64,000 bases of DNA from Maribacter sedimenticola (GTDB lineage Bacteria > Bacteroidota > Bacteroidia > Flavobacteriales > Flavobacteriaceae), in the NCBI RefSeq assembly GCF_900188415.1, contig NZ_FZNV01000003.1, forward strand, positions 1-64,000, given 5' to 3'. Position 1 is the stretch's first letter; each line of letters begins with the position of its first letter. Positions 33,328 to 42,924 of the stretch are shown here, piece by piece. Under the pieces are notes generated by a model. The model saw only the letters and a list, made by a program, of their open reading frames with translations, was not told where the DNA came from and did no database searches. A program made the translations under genes and the position numbers.

Positions 33328-35841
33328 TTATTTTTTTGTTTTTGGTTTTGCCTTTGCCTTAGGTTTCGCTTTTGCCTTTGCCTTCTTTTTAGGAGTTTTC
33401 TGCTCGATCAATTTTTGAGCCTCCTCCAGGGTAATCTTTGTAGCATCGACCGTTTTGGCCAATTCTACCTTGATCTTTCCCTTGATTATGTTATGACGGC
33501 CCCATCTTGCCTTTTCTACCCGTATACCTTCTTCTTCCCAATTATGGACTACCTTGTCAATCTCTTTCTGTTTTTTGGTCTCTATCAGCTCAACAATATC
33601 GTCCTTGGAAAGATGATCAAAATCATACTTTTTATTGACATTAATGAACATGCCGTTCCATTTTATAAATGGTCCAAATCTACCGACGCCCTTGGTGACC
33701 TCTTTCTCCTCGTACATGGCAATAGGTGCATCTGCTTTCTGTTTTGCCTGTATCAGCTCAATGGCCCTATCCATTTCTATATCAAAAGCACTTTCACCTT
33801 TATCCATGGAAATGAATTTCTCCCCAAATTTAACATAAGGCCCAAACCTGCCCACATTGGCCAAAACTTCTTCTCCCTCATAAACACCCAGCCTTCTTGG
33901 TAATTTAAACAGATCCATAGCCTCTTCAAAGGTGATGGTGTTTAGAGAATGTTCCGGTAACAGACTGGCAAAAGTTGGTTTCTCCTCATCATCAACGGTT
34001 CCTATCTGTACCATAGGTCCAAATCTTCCCAACCGGACCGATACTTGCTTACCGCTTTTAGGGTCTTTGCCCAAAATTCTTTCTCCGCTGGCCCTATCCG
34101 CATTTTCTTCTACATCAAGCACATTGGGATGAAAATCCTTATAAAAGTTTTTCATCATCTTTTTCCAATCCTCTTCACCCGAAGCTATTTCATCAAAATC
34201 CTCTTCTACCTGCGCGGTAAAATTATAATCCAAAATATTTGCAAAATTACTTACCAAGAAATCGGTAACGATCATGCCAATGTCCGTTGGCACCATTTTT
34301 CCTTTATCCGACCCTACATTTTCGGTAAGATTCTTTTCTTTAATCTGATCGGCCTGCAAAACCAATTGTGTGTACTTCCTTTCCGTACCTTCTACAGTGC
34401 CTTTTTCCACATACCCTCTATTTAGAATCGTAGAAATCGTAGGGGCATAGGTAGACGGTCTACCAATACCCAATTCTTCTAATTTCTTCACCAATGAGGC
34501 TTCCGTAAAACGGTATGGCGGACGGGTAAAACGCTCCGTTGCGCTAATAAAATTATTGATCAGGCGCTCCCCTTCTTTCATGGCCGGAAGCATACCTTCC
34601 TGTTCTTCCGCCAAATCCTCATCATCTACACTTTCCATGTATACTTTTAGAAAACCATCAAATTTTATGACCTCACCATTCGCGGTAAATTCTTCCTTAT
34701 GTGTATTTGCCTTGATTTTTACATTGGTGCGTTCCAACTGTGCATCGCTCATTTGCGATGCTACGGTACGTTTCCAGATCAGGTCATATAATTTGGACTG
34801 ATCTCTTTCCAAAGATGGGGATTGATTTCCCATATCCGTTGGCCTAATGGCCTCATGCGCCTCTTGGGCTCCTTTGGACTTACCTACAAAATTTCTGGTC
34901 TCACTATATTTTTCACCGTAATTCTTTACAATTGCCTCCTTTGCCGAAACCAACGCTTCGTTAGATAGGTTAACACTATCCGTTCTCATATAGGTAATTA
35001 AACCTGCTTCATATAAACGTTGGGCCACCTGCATGGTTCTCCCAACCGAAAAGTAAAGTTTTCTAGATGCTTCTTGTTGTAAGGTAGATGTCGTAAATGG
35101 TGCAGAAGGCGACTTTTTTGCCGGTTTCTTGTCCAATTTACTTACGGAAAAATCGGCCGCTTTGTTTTGCTTTAAAAATGCTTCCGCTTCTTCCTTGGTA
35201 GAGAATGTCTTGTTAAGTTTGGCGGAAAAAACGCTACCGGCCTCAGTTTTAAACTCGGCCGCTATCTTGAAAGAGGCCTGGGGTTCAAAACCCTCTATAT
35301 CACGCTCACGCTCAACGATCAAACGCACCGCTACGGACTGTACACGCCCAGCAGAAAGTCCCGGTTTAATCTTTTTCCATAAAACGGGCGATAATTGATA
35401 CCCTACCAAACGATCCAAAACTCGTCTTGCCTGTTGCGCATTTACAAGGTTAAAGTTAATCTCACGCGGATTTTCTATGGCTTTTTGTATAGCCGCCTTG
35501 GTAACCGAGTTGAAAACGATCCTTTTTGTTTTCTTCTTATCAAGACCAAGCTCTTCTGCCAAATGCCAGGAAATAGCTTCTCCTTCACGATCCTCATCAC
35601 TTGCAAGCCATATGGTTTCCGCTTTATCGGCCAGTCCCTTAAGTTTTTTAACCAAGGCTTTTTTGTCCTTGTCCACTATATATTTTGGTGTGAAATCATT
35701 TTCGACATCCACTCCCAATTCCTTAGAGGGTAAATCCGCTATGTGCCCAAAGCTTGATTCTACCTTAAAATCCTTTCCTAAAAACTTCTCAATAGTCTTG
35801 GCCTTTGCAGGAGACTCAACAATTACTAAATTTTTCGCCAT
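33328..35841 (-). CDS. topA: DNA topoisomerase I (type IA)
   Basis: I start at the ATG 35841 (MAKNLVIVESPAKAKTIEKFLG); the TTG one codon earlier is unlikely. The product has 837 residues. It has the TOPRIM domain with 'ASDEDREGEAISWHL', the catalytic Tyr in 'GLITYMRTDSVNLS' (Y284) and 'GRPSTYAPTISTILNRGYV'. Several C-terminal repeats ('VRLGRFGPMVQIG', 'VGRFGPYVKFGEKF', 'VGRFGPFIKWNGMF') replace the zinc fingers of the enterobacterial enzyme. A Lys/Ala/Pro-rich tail follows. It relaxes negative supercoils. It lies 83 bp upstream of the arginase-fold gene. Confidence 0.95.
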   Translation of the reverse strand: MAKNLVIVESPAKAKTIEKFLGKDFKVESSFGHIADLPSKELGVDVENDFTPKYIVDKDKKALVKKLKGLADKAETIWLASDEDREGEAISWHLAEELGLDKKKTKRIVFNSVTKAAIQKAIENPREINFNLVNAQQARRVLDRLVGYQLSPVLWKKIKPGLSAGRVQSVAVRLIVERERDIEGFEPQASFKIAAEFKTEAGSVFSAKLNKTFSTKEEAEAFLKQNKAADFSVSKLDKKPAKKSPSAPFTTSTLQQEASRKLYFSVGRTMQVAQRLYEAGLITYMRTDSVNLSNEALVSAKEAIVKNYGEKYSETRNFVGKSKGAQEAHEAIRPTDMGNQSPSLERDQSKLYDLIWKRTVASQMSDAQLERTNVKIKANTHKEEFTANGEVIKFDGFLKVYMESVDDEDLAEEQEGMLPAMKEGERLINNFISATERFTRPPYRFTEASLVKKLEELGIGRPSTYAPTISTILNRGYVEKGTVEGTERKYTQLVLQADQIKEKNLTENVGSDKGKMVPTDIGMIVTDFLVSNFANILDYNFTAQVEEDFDEIASGEEDWKKMMKNFYKDFHPNVLDVEENADRASGERILGKDPKSGKQVSVRLGRFGPMVQIGTVDDEEKPTFASLLPEHSLNTITFEEAMDLFKLPRRLGVYEGEEVLANVGRFGPYVKFGEKFISMDKGESAFDIEMDRAIELIQAKQKADAPIAMYEEKEVTKGVGRFGPFIKWNGMFINVNKKYDFDHLSKDDIVELIETKKQKEIDKVVHNWEEEGIRVEKARWGRHNIIKGKIKVELAKTVDATKITLEEAQKLIEQKTPKKKAKAKAKPKAKAKPKTKK

Positions 35842-35859
35842 CAACCTTGTTTATACCTA

Positions 35860-35896
35860 CAAATGTATACTAAAATTTAAACTTTGGAATTTCAAA
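35860..35896 (-). promoter_or_regulatory. Candidate topA promoter (Bacteroidota type)
   Basis: On the minus strand a TACATTTG box lies at 35867-35860, matching the TAnnTTTG -7 consensus of the Bacteroidota housekeeping sigma factor. TTTG at 35896-35893 could serve as the -33 element, although the spacing is slightly long. The ATG is 19 bp downstream. Confidence 0.4.
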
Positions 35897-36070
35897 CATT
35901 TATTTCTTCCTGTTATTTATTAGAACTACGGCCATAAAATCATTTTTTTACTATTTAAAAAAAATTAGTCCGCCATTTTCATTATTTCCTATTTTTTAAA
36001 ATGGACGGACAATTGCCACAACATAAAAATTAACCTACCCACTACCATCCACGACCTCAAAAAAGCATAA

Positions 36071-36100
36071 AAAAAGGAAGTCAATGGCTTCCTTTTACTT
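36071..36100 (-). terminator. Rho-independent terminator after the LVIVD lipoprotein gene
   Basis: GGAAGTC at 36076-36082 pairs with GGCTTCC at 36086-36092 (one T-G wobble), extended by A/T pairs on both sides. It lies about 30 bp after the stop at 36121, and the minus-strand T-run is the A-run at 36070-36075. The remaining 200-odd bp up to topA are AT-rich and hold no gene I can support. Confidence 0.8.
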
Positions 36101-36120
36101 TCTATATTATAGTATAGTGG

Positions 36121-37389
36121 CTACAGCTCCAAAGTACTTAACAACTTAATATCACTGTCCACATATTCATATTGATATAACGTTTGGTCGCCAATCATCA
36201 ACAAACTAGAAGATAATGGAATTACGTCATAAGCTACAATATCTTTAAAATGGCTGACCATGGTAATATTTGGAGCATTGCTTTTATCATACACTTTTAA
36301 ACCGGCCCCGCCATCACAAATAAACAATTGATCTCCTTTGACCCCTAAACCGTTTGGTCCTTCCATAGGGTAAATAACCTTAAGCTCGGGGTTTTTTAAG
36401 TTAGAGACATCTATGATATAAAGACCACTTTCCGTACCGCCACACATGTTACCCCCTTTGAGGGTTACGTATGCATAGGTACCATCTACCACTACAGGAT
36501 CACAAGCGGTGCCATGCCTAAATTCGGAAATAAACTCAGGTTTTTCCGGATCTTTGATATCATAGATATACATTCCTTGCCTGCCACCCAAAAACAGTAT
36601 TTCACCTTGGTTAAATATGGTTTCAATATCCCAGCCCACCTGCACGTCTTCCAGGACCTTAGGTTGCTCCAAATCCGCAATGTCGAAAATATTTAAATCG
36701 CTATAATCCACCACATATAAATAATCCCCAATAATTTTAAAACGGGCCAAAGAACCGCCCTGGCCCACCGAACCTTGCTGGGAATTCAATGTATTTTCGG
36801 ACACAAAGGCCAAATCACAATTGTCACAGTTAAATTGTTTCTCATAATCGGCAACGGACCTTCTCTCCATGTTAACTTCCCAGCCAACCACAATATCCTT
36901 ATCATAATCAATATCCCCATATTCATAAATATCCGCTTGGGGAAAAGTTACATTGGTCATCCAAACACCATTATTATAAATGGCATTCTCCATTCTACTG
37001 ATCAAACTGATTGCATTGATATCCGATATATTGAACACCACCAAGTCTCCATAACTATCCGCATATAATTTATCATCCTTTATGGATATATCATTATTGC
37101 CTTCCAGTTTTATAAAAGCGATACGCTCTGGATTTTGAGGCGAGGAATTATCTATTACATGAAAACCTAAGCCCACATCATTGACAAAAATATAGTTCTT
37201 ATAGGCATATACTTTTCCTGAAGACACTACAGGTATCGGCTCCATAATATCTATGGCTTCTGCCTTGAACGAAACAGCATTCATTAGTATAGGACGTGCC
37301 ACTAAATAATCTTCATATGGACCATCATTGTCACATGAACTGAATACTGCCAATACTACTAGAAATACTACTAAGATTTTTGAATTCAT
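36121..37389 (-). CDS. LVIVD-repeat beta-propeller lipoprotein
   Basis: The product has 422 residues and a lipoprotein signal ending FSSC (Cys19). The mature chain has repeated blades of the form 'G.v..YkNYIFVND.G.GFHVIDNSSPQNPERIAFI', 'DKLYADSYGDLVVFNISDINAISLISRM', 'GDYLYVVDYSDLNIFDIADLEQPKVLEDV' and 'GTYAYVTLKGG...GLYIIDVSNLKNPELKVIY'. This is the LVIVD repeat, which builds a beta-propeller. It is expected on the cell surface or periplasmic face of the outer membrane. The role is unknown. Cys residues in 'KQFNCDNCDLAF' may form a disulfide. Confidence 0.83.
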   Translation of the reverse strand: MNSKILVVFLVVLAVFSSCDNDGPYEDYLVARPILMNAVSFKAEAIDIMEPIPVVSSGKVYAYKNYIFVNDVGLGFHVIDNSSPQNPERIAFIKLEGNNDISIKDDKLYADSYGDLVVFNISDINAISLISRMENAIYNNGVWMTNVTFPQADIYEYGDIDYDKDIVVGWEVNMERRSVADYEKQFNCDNCDLAFVSENTLNSQQGSVGQGGSLARFKIIGDYLYVVDYSDLNIFDIADLEQPKVLEDVQVGWDIETIFNQGEILFLGGRQGMYIYDIKDPEKPEFISEFRHGTACDPVVVDGTYAYVTLKGGNMCGGTESGLYIIDVSNLKNPELKVIYPMEGPNGLGVKGDQLFICDGGAGLKVYDKSNAPNITMVSHFKDIVAYDVIPLSSSLLMIGDQTLYQYEYVDSDIKLLSTLEL

Positions 37390-37454
37390 GGTCTTGGTTA
37401 TTTAAACATTTACCATAAGATGCTAAAATTCAATATTAGTTGCGTTGTACAACA

Positions 37455-38192
37455 TTAATTTAAATAAGCATCCTCCTCAAAACCAACACCGTCCTTGTAC
37501 ATAAAATAGGTGGGCACCTTGCTGAACATTGCAGTAAAAAAAATCCCTACACAGCATAACAACAATCCCAATTCAGCTACTATACCCGCAACCAATACCA
37601 ACAAAAATATGATTAGCCAATTCTTGTTTCCCAAGATAAAACTTGCTTTCACCATACCAAATGCAGATAATTCGTTGGAAAAAGCCAAAAAAGCGGGCAA
37701 TAGTGAAAGCGGAACAATGACATAGAACAACCCTACACCGCAGGCCAGCATTCCTAAAAGTGCAACACCCATAATATATAGGGCAAGTATAAATACTTTA
37801 CCAATTCTGCCTTCCCTAAAAAAATAAAAATAGTCGTCAATACCATCTTCTTCTTCATCCTTTTGCCTACAAATCCTTAAGAAAGCCGCATTAATTGCCA
37901 GACTAAAGGTGCTTACCCCAATAATTACTATAGGTGACAAAATACCCATTGCAACCGCAACCATAGGTGGTAGCTCATCATGCTCCAAAGCATATGGGTC
38001 AGTGATACCTGTGGCAATCATGGGAATATAAAGTATTATATAAAAAGGAAGTATTGTCAAGAATGTAAGCAGTAAGGCAATAAAACCCTGAACCCATATT
38101 TTTTTAAACAATTCTATAGATCTATTGAATATACTTCCAAATTCCAAATTTGGTCTAGACTTTATTTCAGTAATTTTTTTCTCTAAATTCAT
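37455..38192 (-). CDS. Multi-pass membrane protein of unknown function
   Basis: The product has 245 residues with about five or six hydrophobic segments (around 32-56, 75-105, 133-160, 165-185 and 192-225). A soluble start contains 'RPNLEFGSIFNRSIELFKKIWVQGF'. The amphipathic start followed by 'fqr..elfkk.W..g' is typical of Bacteroidota membrane proteins sometimes annotated as glycerophosphoryl diester phosphodiesterase membrane domain or as beta-carotene 15,15'-monooxygenase. Those names are not supported by catalytic residues here. It is transcribed divergently from miaB. Confidence 0.65.
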   Translation of the reverse strand: MNLEKKITEIKSRPNLEFGSIFNRSIELFKKIWVQGFIALLLTFLTILPFYIILYIPMIATGITDPYALEHDELPPMVAVAMGILSPIVIIGVSTFSLAINAAFLRICRQKDEEEDGIDDYFYFFREGRIGKVFILALYIMGVALLGMLACGVGLFYVIVPLSLLPAFLAFSNELSAFGMVKASFILGNKNWLIIFLLVLVAGIVAELGLLLCCVGIFFTAMFSKVPTYFMYKDGVGFEEDAYLN

Positions 38193-38276
38193 GTTATAGC
38201 TGGTTGTTGTGTTACCAACAAATTTAAAATATTAACGGTTCCAAAGCCTAAAAATACCCTAAATAAGTATGTCAAC

Positions 38277-38308
38277 TTGTCATATTTTTGATTATAATGG
38301 TATCTTTG
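38277..38308 (+). promoter_or_regulatory. Promoter of the miaB operon
   Basis: A -7 box TATCTTTG at 38301-38308 and a -33 TTG at 38277-38279 are separated by 21 bp, a good match to the Bacteroidota consensus (TTG, spacer about 20, TAnnTTTG). Transcription would begin around 38313-38316, giving a leader of about 27 bases to the ATG at 38342. Confidence 0.6.
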
Positions 38309-38341
38309 CCAACCAAATATTTTTGTGAAGTAATAAGTAGA

Positions 38342-39787
38342 ATGGAGAAAACCATAGATGAAAAGGTGCAAGGCACAACACTGGCCGTAGCAGCTAGAAA
38401 AGAAAACAAACGCAACTTGTTCATAGAGAGTTACGGTTGTGCAATGAACTTTGCTGACAGCGAGATCGTTGCATCTATCCTGGCCAACGAAGGTTTTAAT
38501 ACTACACAAGTATTGGAAGATGCAGATTTGGTCCTTGTAAATACTTGTTCTATTAGGGACAAAGCAGAGCAAACTATACGTAAACGATTAACGGAATATA
38601 ATAAAGTAAAAAAATCAAGACCTCACCTAAAGGTCGGTGTTCTTGGCTGTATGGCAGAGCGTCTAAAAGATAAACTTTTGGACGAGGAAAAGATTGTAGA
38701 TATGGTTGTGGGGCCAGATGCCTACAAAGACTTGCCCAATCTTATTAAAGAGGTAGACTCTGGCAGGGATGCCGTAAACGTTATACTTTCAAAGGACGAA
38801 ACCTATGGAGATATTGCCCCAGTAAGGCTGAACACCAACGGGGTTACCGCCTTTGTTTCAATCACTAGGGGATGCGATAACATGTGCACCTTCTGTGTAG
38901 TACCGTTTACCAGAGGAAGAGAACGTAGTAGGGATCCGCAGTCCGTTTTGGCAGAAATCAACGAACTATGGAAAAAAGGATTTAAGGAAATTACCCTTTT
39001 AGGACAAAATGTAGATAGTTACCTATGGTACGGTGGTGGACTAAAAAAGAATTTTGAGAACGCTTCCCCAATGCAAAAAGCGACAGCCATCAACTTTTCC
39101 AAACTTTTGGAAATGGTAGCCTTGGCACAACCCAAAATGCGCATTAGATTTTCTACATCAAATCCGCAGGATATGACTTTGGACGTGATTAAAACCATGG
39201 CCAAACATAAAAACATATGCAACCATATTCATTTACCGGTTCAAAGCGGAAGTAACCGTATTTTAAAGGAAATGAACAGGTTACACACCATTGAGGAATA
39301 TTTTGAGCTGATCGATAATATAAGGGAGCTTTTGCCAGATTGCGCCATTTCCCAAGATATTATTTCCGGCTTCCCTACGGAAACGGAAGAAGACCATGCC
39401 GCCACCTTAAAAGCCTTGGAATATGTAAAGTATGATTTCGGGTATATGTATGCCTACTCCGAAAGACCGGGAACGTTGGCAGGAAGAAAGATGGAGGACG
39501 ATGTACCCGAACCTACTAAAAAAAGACGCCTATCTGAAATAATTGCGCTGCAAAGGGAACATTGCCAATTTAGAACGGAAAAGCATGTGGGTAAAATCCA
39601 GGAAGTCCTTATTGAAGGAACGTCAAAGAAATCTGAAAATGAATGGATGGGCAGAAACTCACAAAGTACGGTCGTGGTATTTCCTAAGGAGCATTATAAG
39701 ATCGGTGATTTTGTCAATGTCAAAATTCACGATTGTACCTCTGCAACACTAAAAGGTACTGCGTTAGATTATTCCGAAAACAATTAA
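38342..39787 (+). CDS. miaB: tRNA-2-methylthio-N6-isopentenyladenosine synthase MiaB
   Basis: I start at ATG 38342; the frame is open from 38288, but that part overlaps the promoter. The product has 481 residues. The N-terminal UPF0004 domain has 'IESYGCAMNFADSEIVASIL', 'VLVNTCSIRDKAEQ' and 'VGVLGCMAERL' (three Cys for one cluster). The radical SAM domain has 'RGCDNMCTFCVVPFTRGRERSR' (CxxxCxxC), and a TRAM domain ends the protein. It methylthiolates A37 of tRNAs reading UNN codons. It opens an operon through secG. Confidence 0.95.
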   Translation: MEKTIDEKVQGTTLAVAARKENKRNLFIESYGCAMNFADSEIVASILANEGFNTTQVLEDADLVLVNTCSIRDKAEQTIRKRLTEYNKVKKSRPHLKVGVLGCMAERLKDKLLDEEKIVDMVVGPDAYKDLPNLIKEVDSGRDAVNVILSKDETYGDIAPVRLNTNGVTAFVSITRGCDNMCTFCVVPFTRGRERSRDPQSVLAEINELWKKGFKEITLLGQNVDSYLWYGGGLKKNFENASPMQKATAINFSKLLEMVALAQPKMRIRFSTSNPQDMTLDVIKTMAKHKNICNHIHLPVQSGSNRILKEMNRLHTIEEYFELIDNIRELLPDCAISQDIISGFPTETEEDHAATLKALEYVKYDFGYMYAYSERPGTLAGRKMEDDVPEPTKKRRLSEIIALQREHCQFRTEKHVGKIQEVLIEGTSKKSENEWMGRNSQSTVVVFPKEHYKIGDFVNVKIHDCTSATLKGTALDYSENN

Positions 39788-39808
39788 ATTAGTACAGAGC
39801 CATTTTCT

Positions 39809-41092
39809 ATGGAAAGCATACAAAGTATAAAACAACGTTTTGAAATCATAGGTCAAGACCCTAAGCTCAATAGGGCATTGGAGAAGGCTATGCAAGTTGC
39901 CATTACGGATATTTCCGTCCTGGTTACCGGTGAAAGTGGAGTTGGTAAAGAGGCTATCCCAAAGATCATTCATTCCTTGTCCCATAGAAAGCACGCCAAA
40001 TATATAGCGGTAAACTGTGGTGCCATACCGGAAGGAACTATAGACAGTGAACTTTTTGGACATGAAAAAGGGGCCTTTACCGGGGCAACCCAAACCAGAA
40101 GCGGGTATTTTGAGGTCGCGGACGGCGGAACTATTTTTTTAGATGAAGTTGGCGAACTGCCCTTAACCACCCAAGTTAGGTTATTAAGGGTATTGGAAAA
40201 TGGAGAATTCTTAAAAGTAGGTTCCTCCCAAGTTCAAAAAACCGATGTTCGTATTGTTGCGGCCACCAATGTCAATATGTTCGAGGCCATTAAAAAAGAA
40301 CGGTTTAGAGAAGATCTGTACTATCGTTTAAGTACCGTTGAAATAAACATCCCTCCATTACGCGAACGTCAGGGAGATGTACATTTATTGTTTAGAAAAT
40401 TTGCGTCTGACTTTAGCCAGAAATATAAGATGCCAACCATTAGGCTAGATGAGCAAGCGGTATCCTTACTGAATAAATATAGATGGCCAGGAAATATAAG
40501 GCAGCTTCGTAATATTGCCGAGCAAATTTCCGTATTGGAAGAAAATAGGTCGATTACCGCAGCTACCTTGAACGGGTACCTGCCCAATAACACGAGTACC
40601 AATTTACCTGCGGTAGTCTCCAACACCAAAGCAGAAAGCGATTTTAGCAACGAGAGGGAGATTTTATATAAGGTATTGTTTGATATGAAGGGCGACCTGA
40701 ACGATCTTAAAAAATTGACCATGGAATTGTTGAAAAACAACGATTCACAAAAAGTACAAAAAGACAATGAGAACCTGATCCGTAAAATTTACGGAAATGA
40801 AGATGAGGAGGATATAGATCTGGACCAAGACTCCCAAGAAGAAACCAACTTAAATGTATTGCACCTACCTGAACCCAAGGAAGATCATATCCTTACTTCG
40901 GATGCATACGAGGACAAATACCATTTTGCCGAAGAGATAGAGGAAGAGGAAACCTTGTCCCTACAGGAGAAAGAAGTAGAACTGATTAAGAAATCCTTGG
41001 AACGCAACCGTGGCAAAAGAAAGGCGGCAGCGGCAGAATTAGGCATTTCAGAACGAACGCTCTATCGAAAAATTAAACAGTACGATCTTTAG
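39809..41092 (+). CDS. Sigma-54-dependent activator without receiver domain
   Basis: The product has 427 residues. The AAA+ domain begins almost at the N-terminus: Walker A G41-ESGVGKE, the GAFTGA loop at 88-93 and Walker B 'TIFLDEVGE' (108-116), followed by 'RGDVHLLFRKFASDF'. A Fis-type helix-turn-helix ends the protein ('RGKRKAAAAELGISERTLYRKIKQYDL'). With no sensory or receiver domain it may be constitutively active or controlled by abundance. It sits 21 bp after miaB and 5 bp before lptE, a conserved order in Flavobacteriaceae. Targets are unknown. Confidence 0.92.
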   Translation: MESIQSIKQRFEIIGQDPKLNRALEKAMQVAITDISVLVTGESGVGKEAIPKIIHSLSHRKHAKYIAVNCGAIPEGTIDSELFGHEKGAFTGATQTRSGYFEVADGGTIFLDEVGELPLTTQVRLLRVLENGEFLKVGSSQVQKTDVRIVAATNVNMFEAIKKERFREDLYYRLSTVEINIPPLRERQGDVHLLFRKFASDFSQKYKMPTIRLDEQAVSLLNKYRWPGNIRQLRNIAEQISVLEENRSITAATLNGYLPNNTSTNLPAVVSNTKAESDFSNEREILYKVLFDMKGDLNDLKKLTMELLKNNDSQKVQKDNENLIRKIYGNEDEEDIDLDQDSQEETNLNVLHLPEPKEDHILTSDAYEDKYHFAEEIEEEETLSLQEKEVELIKKSLERNRGKRKAAAAELGISERTLYRKIKQYDL

Positions 41093-41097
41093 AACTT

Positions 41098-41634
41098 ATG
41101 AACATATTTACAATTAAATACATAAAAAAGGCTGTTATTTTCTCATTGCCCCTAGTATTACTTTTAGGTTGCGGTATCTATAACTTTACGGGCGGTAACG
41201 TAGGGGAAGCCAAAACCTTTCAAGTAAATTATTTCCAGAACTATGCAACCCAGAGTCCGGGTTCTACTTTTGAACCGGGCGTAGATAGGGATTTTACGCT
41301 GGCCTTGCAGGATAGGATCATGAACCAGACCAGTTTGGACCTTATTACTTCCGGTAATCCAGACCTTTTATATGAAGGGGAAATAACCGAATACAAAATT
41401 TCACCCATGTCCGCCACTGCACAGCAGACCGCAGCACAAAACAGGCTTTCTATGCGCGTGAAGGTTAGATTTTACAACCGATTAAAAGAAGATGCAGCTT
41501 TTGACCAAAGTTTTTCGTTCTTTTATGACTATCCTGCCGACGTGCAGTTGGCATCCATAAAGAGTGAAGCGCACGAAGTAATATTTGAACGACTTACACA
41601 GGATATTTTCAACGCATCATTGGCAGATTGGTAA
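41098..41634 (+). CDS. lptE: LptE-type LPS assembly lipoprotein
   Basis: The product has 178 residues. The signal ends LLLGC (Cys25) and is followed by 'GIYNFTGGNVGEAKTFQVNYFQNYA', 'FEPGVDRDFTLALQDRIMNQTSLDLITSGNPDLLYEGEITEYKISP' and 'VRFYNRLKEDAAFDQSFSFFYDYP', the pattern of Bacteroidota LptE. It plugs the LptD barrel and helps deliver lipopolysaccharide to the outer leaflet. The start is 5 bp after the sigma-54 activator and the stop is 5 bp before the next gene, so all are in one operon. Confidence 0.9.
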   Translation: MNIFTIKYIKKAVIFSLPLVLLLGCGIYNFTGGNVGEAKTFQVNYFQNYATQSPGSTFEPGVDRDFTLALQDRIMNQTSLDLITSGNPDLLYEGEITEYKISPMSATAQQTAAQNRLSMRVKVRFYNRLKEDAAFDQSFSFFYDYPADVQLASIKSEAHEVIFERLTQDIFNASLADW

Positions 41635-41639
41635 CCTAT

Positions 41640-42536
41640 ATGAACGTAAAGGATTTTACATATTTTCTAGAACATCCTACCAAAGTAGTAGAACCGATCC
41701 ACACAAAACATCTGGAGGATATTATTGCGGAATACCCTTATTTTCAAGCGGCACGTGCCTTACATTTAAAAGGACTTAAAAATCTTAATAGTTATAAATA
41801 CAATAAGGCATTAAAGACAACGGCAGCCTTTACCACTGATCGCGATGTTCTTTTTGAGTTCATCACCTCAAAGGATTTTTTACGGTATGATCGTACGGAA
41901 AATACTGTAATTATTGAACCGGAATCCAAAGTAGAGCCCCCTAAGGAACCAACTGCCCCTTTAATTGAAAACTCTGAGGACAAACCCTTACCACAGGACA
42001 CCACGGATGCCGAGCATATTCTAGACCCGGAATTGTTCCAATCCAAACCTACAACGGTTACCAAAGAAGAAGAAACCTTGGAAATAGGTAAACCGCTAAC
42101 ATTTAATGAAAAGGAAAAATATTCCTTTTCTGAATGGTTGAGCCTTGCTTCAAAAAAACCAATAAGCACCACAGGAGCGGAACAAACCAGTTCTACCGTA
42201 AAAGCTGAAAAGGTGCCTGAGAAAAAAGCTAAACCAGTTCAAAAGTTAGACGCCATAAAAAAGAAAAAATTTGAGCGCATAGACAAGTTTATAGCCAGCA
42301 ATCCAAAAATAGACCCTACGGAGCAAAAAGGAACCAAACTTGATATCTCCAACTCTATAAAGATAGACAAGAACGAGCTGATGACAGAAACGCTGGCAAG
42401 GGTTTATCTTGAACAAAAGAAGTACAAAAAAGCCATTCAGGCCTTTAAAATTTTAAGTTTGAAATATCCGGAAAAAAGTAGTTTCTTTGCAGACCGAATT
42501 AAGGCAGTAGAAAAAATTCAAAAAGCTAATAAATAA
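41640..42536 (+). CDS. Conserved flavobacterial protein of unknown function in the lptE-secG operon
   Basis: The TTG at 41628 overlaps lptE; the ATG at 41640 is better. The product has 298 residues. The N-terminus (MNVKDFTYFLEHPTKVVEPIHTKHLEDIIAEYPYFQAARALHLKGLKNLNSYKYNKALKTTA) is a helical segment. Residues about 90-205 are low-complexity and Pro/Glu/Lys-rich. The C-terminus ('LMTETLARVYLEQKKYKKAIQAFKILSLKYPEKSSFFADRI') is one tetratricopeptide-like unit. No signal peptide is seen, so it is cytosolic. The TPR-like end suggests protein binding, perhaps in envelope assembly given its neighbours. Confidence 0.75.
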   Translation: MNVKDFTYFLEHPTKVVEPIHTKHLEDIIAEYPYFQAARALHLKGLKNLNSYKYNKALKTTAAFTTDRDVLFEFITSKDFLRYDRTENTVIIEPESKVEPPKEPTAPLIENSEDKPLPQDTTDAEHILDPELFQSKPTTVTKEEETLEIGKPLTFNEKEKYSFSEWLSLASKKPISTTGAEQTSSTVKAEKVPEKKAKPVQKLDAIKKKKFERIDKFIASNPKIDPTEQKGTKLDISNSIKIDKNELMTETLARVYLEQKKYKKAIQAFKILSLKYPEKSSFFADRIKAVEKIQKANK

Positions 42537-42542
42537 TATAGG

Positions 42543-42902
42543 ATGAGTACATTTTCAATATTTTTAATCCTTATCATCGTCGTTTGCTTGTTATTAGTGT
42601 TGGTGATTATGGTACAGAACCCAAAAGGTGGCGGACTTTCCTCTTCTTTTGGTGGTGGCGGAACGCAAATTGCAGGCGGTGTCAAAAAAACAGGCGATTT
42701 CTTAGATAGAAGTACCTGGACATTGGCCGGTTTGTTGATCGTTCTTATACTTGCTTCCAACATTGCGCTTAAAGGTAATTTTGGCACTTCGGATTCAAAA
42801 TTATTGCAAGGCGATGATATTGAAACTGTTGTTCCCGAAACTTTGCCTGAAGAGGTTACACCGGTAGAAACGGAACAAGTAACGCCTACGGACAGTTTAT
42901 AA
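42543..42902 (+). CDS. secG: SecG, preprotein translocase subunit
   Basis: The product has 119 residues. Two transmembrane helices (about 3-20 and 57-74) are joined by 'MVQNPKGGGLSSSFGGGGTQIAGGVKKTGDFLDRSTW', which contains the conserved SecG loop 'QnpKG.GL...fgG'. The acidic, Thr-rich C-terminal extension (about 85-119) is longer than in Escherichia coli, a normal feature in Bacteroidota. It supports SecYE-mediated export and ends the miaB operon. Confidence 0.92.
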   Translation: MSTFSIFLILIIVVCLLLVLVIMVQNPKGGGLSSSFGGGGTQIAGGVKKTGDFLDRSTWTLAGLLIVLILASNIALKGNFGTSDSKLLQGDDIETVVPETLPEEVTPVETEQVTPTDSL

Positions 42903-42924
42903 TCCAAAAGATAAATTATAATAA

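Noticed and set aside
33328-33400. Low-complexity repeat at the end of topA as a regulatory repeat
   Set aside because: It is simply the Lys/Ala/Pro-rich C-terminal tail of topoisomerase I, a common feature.
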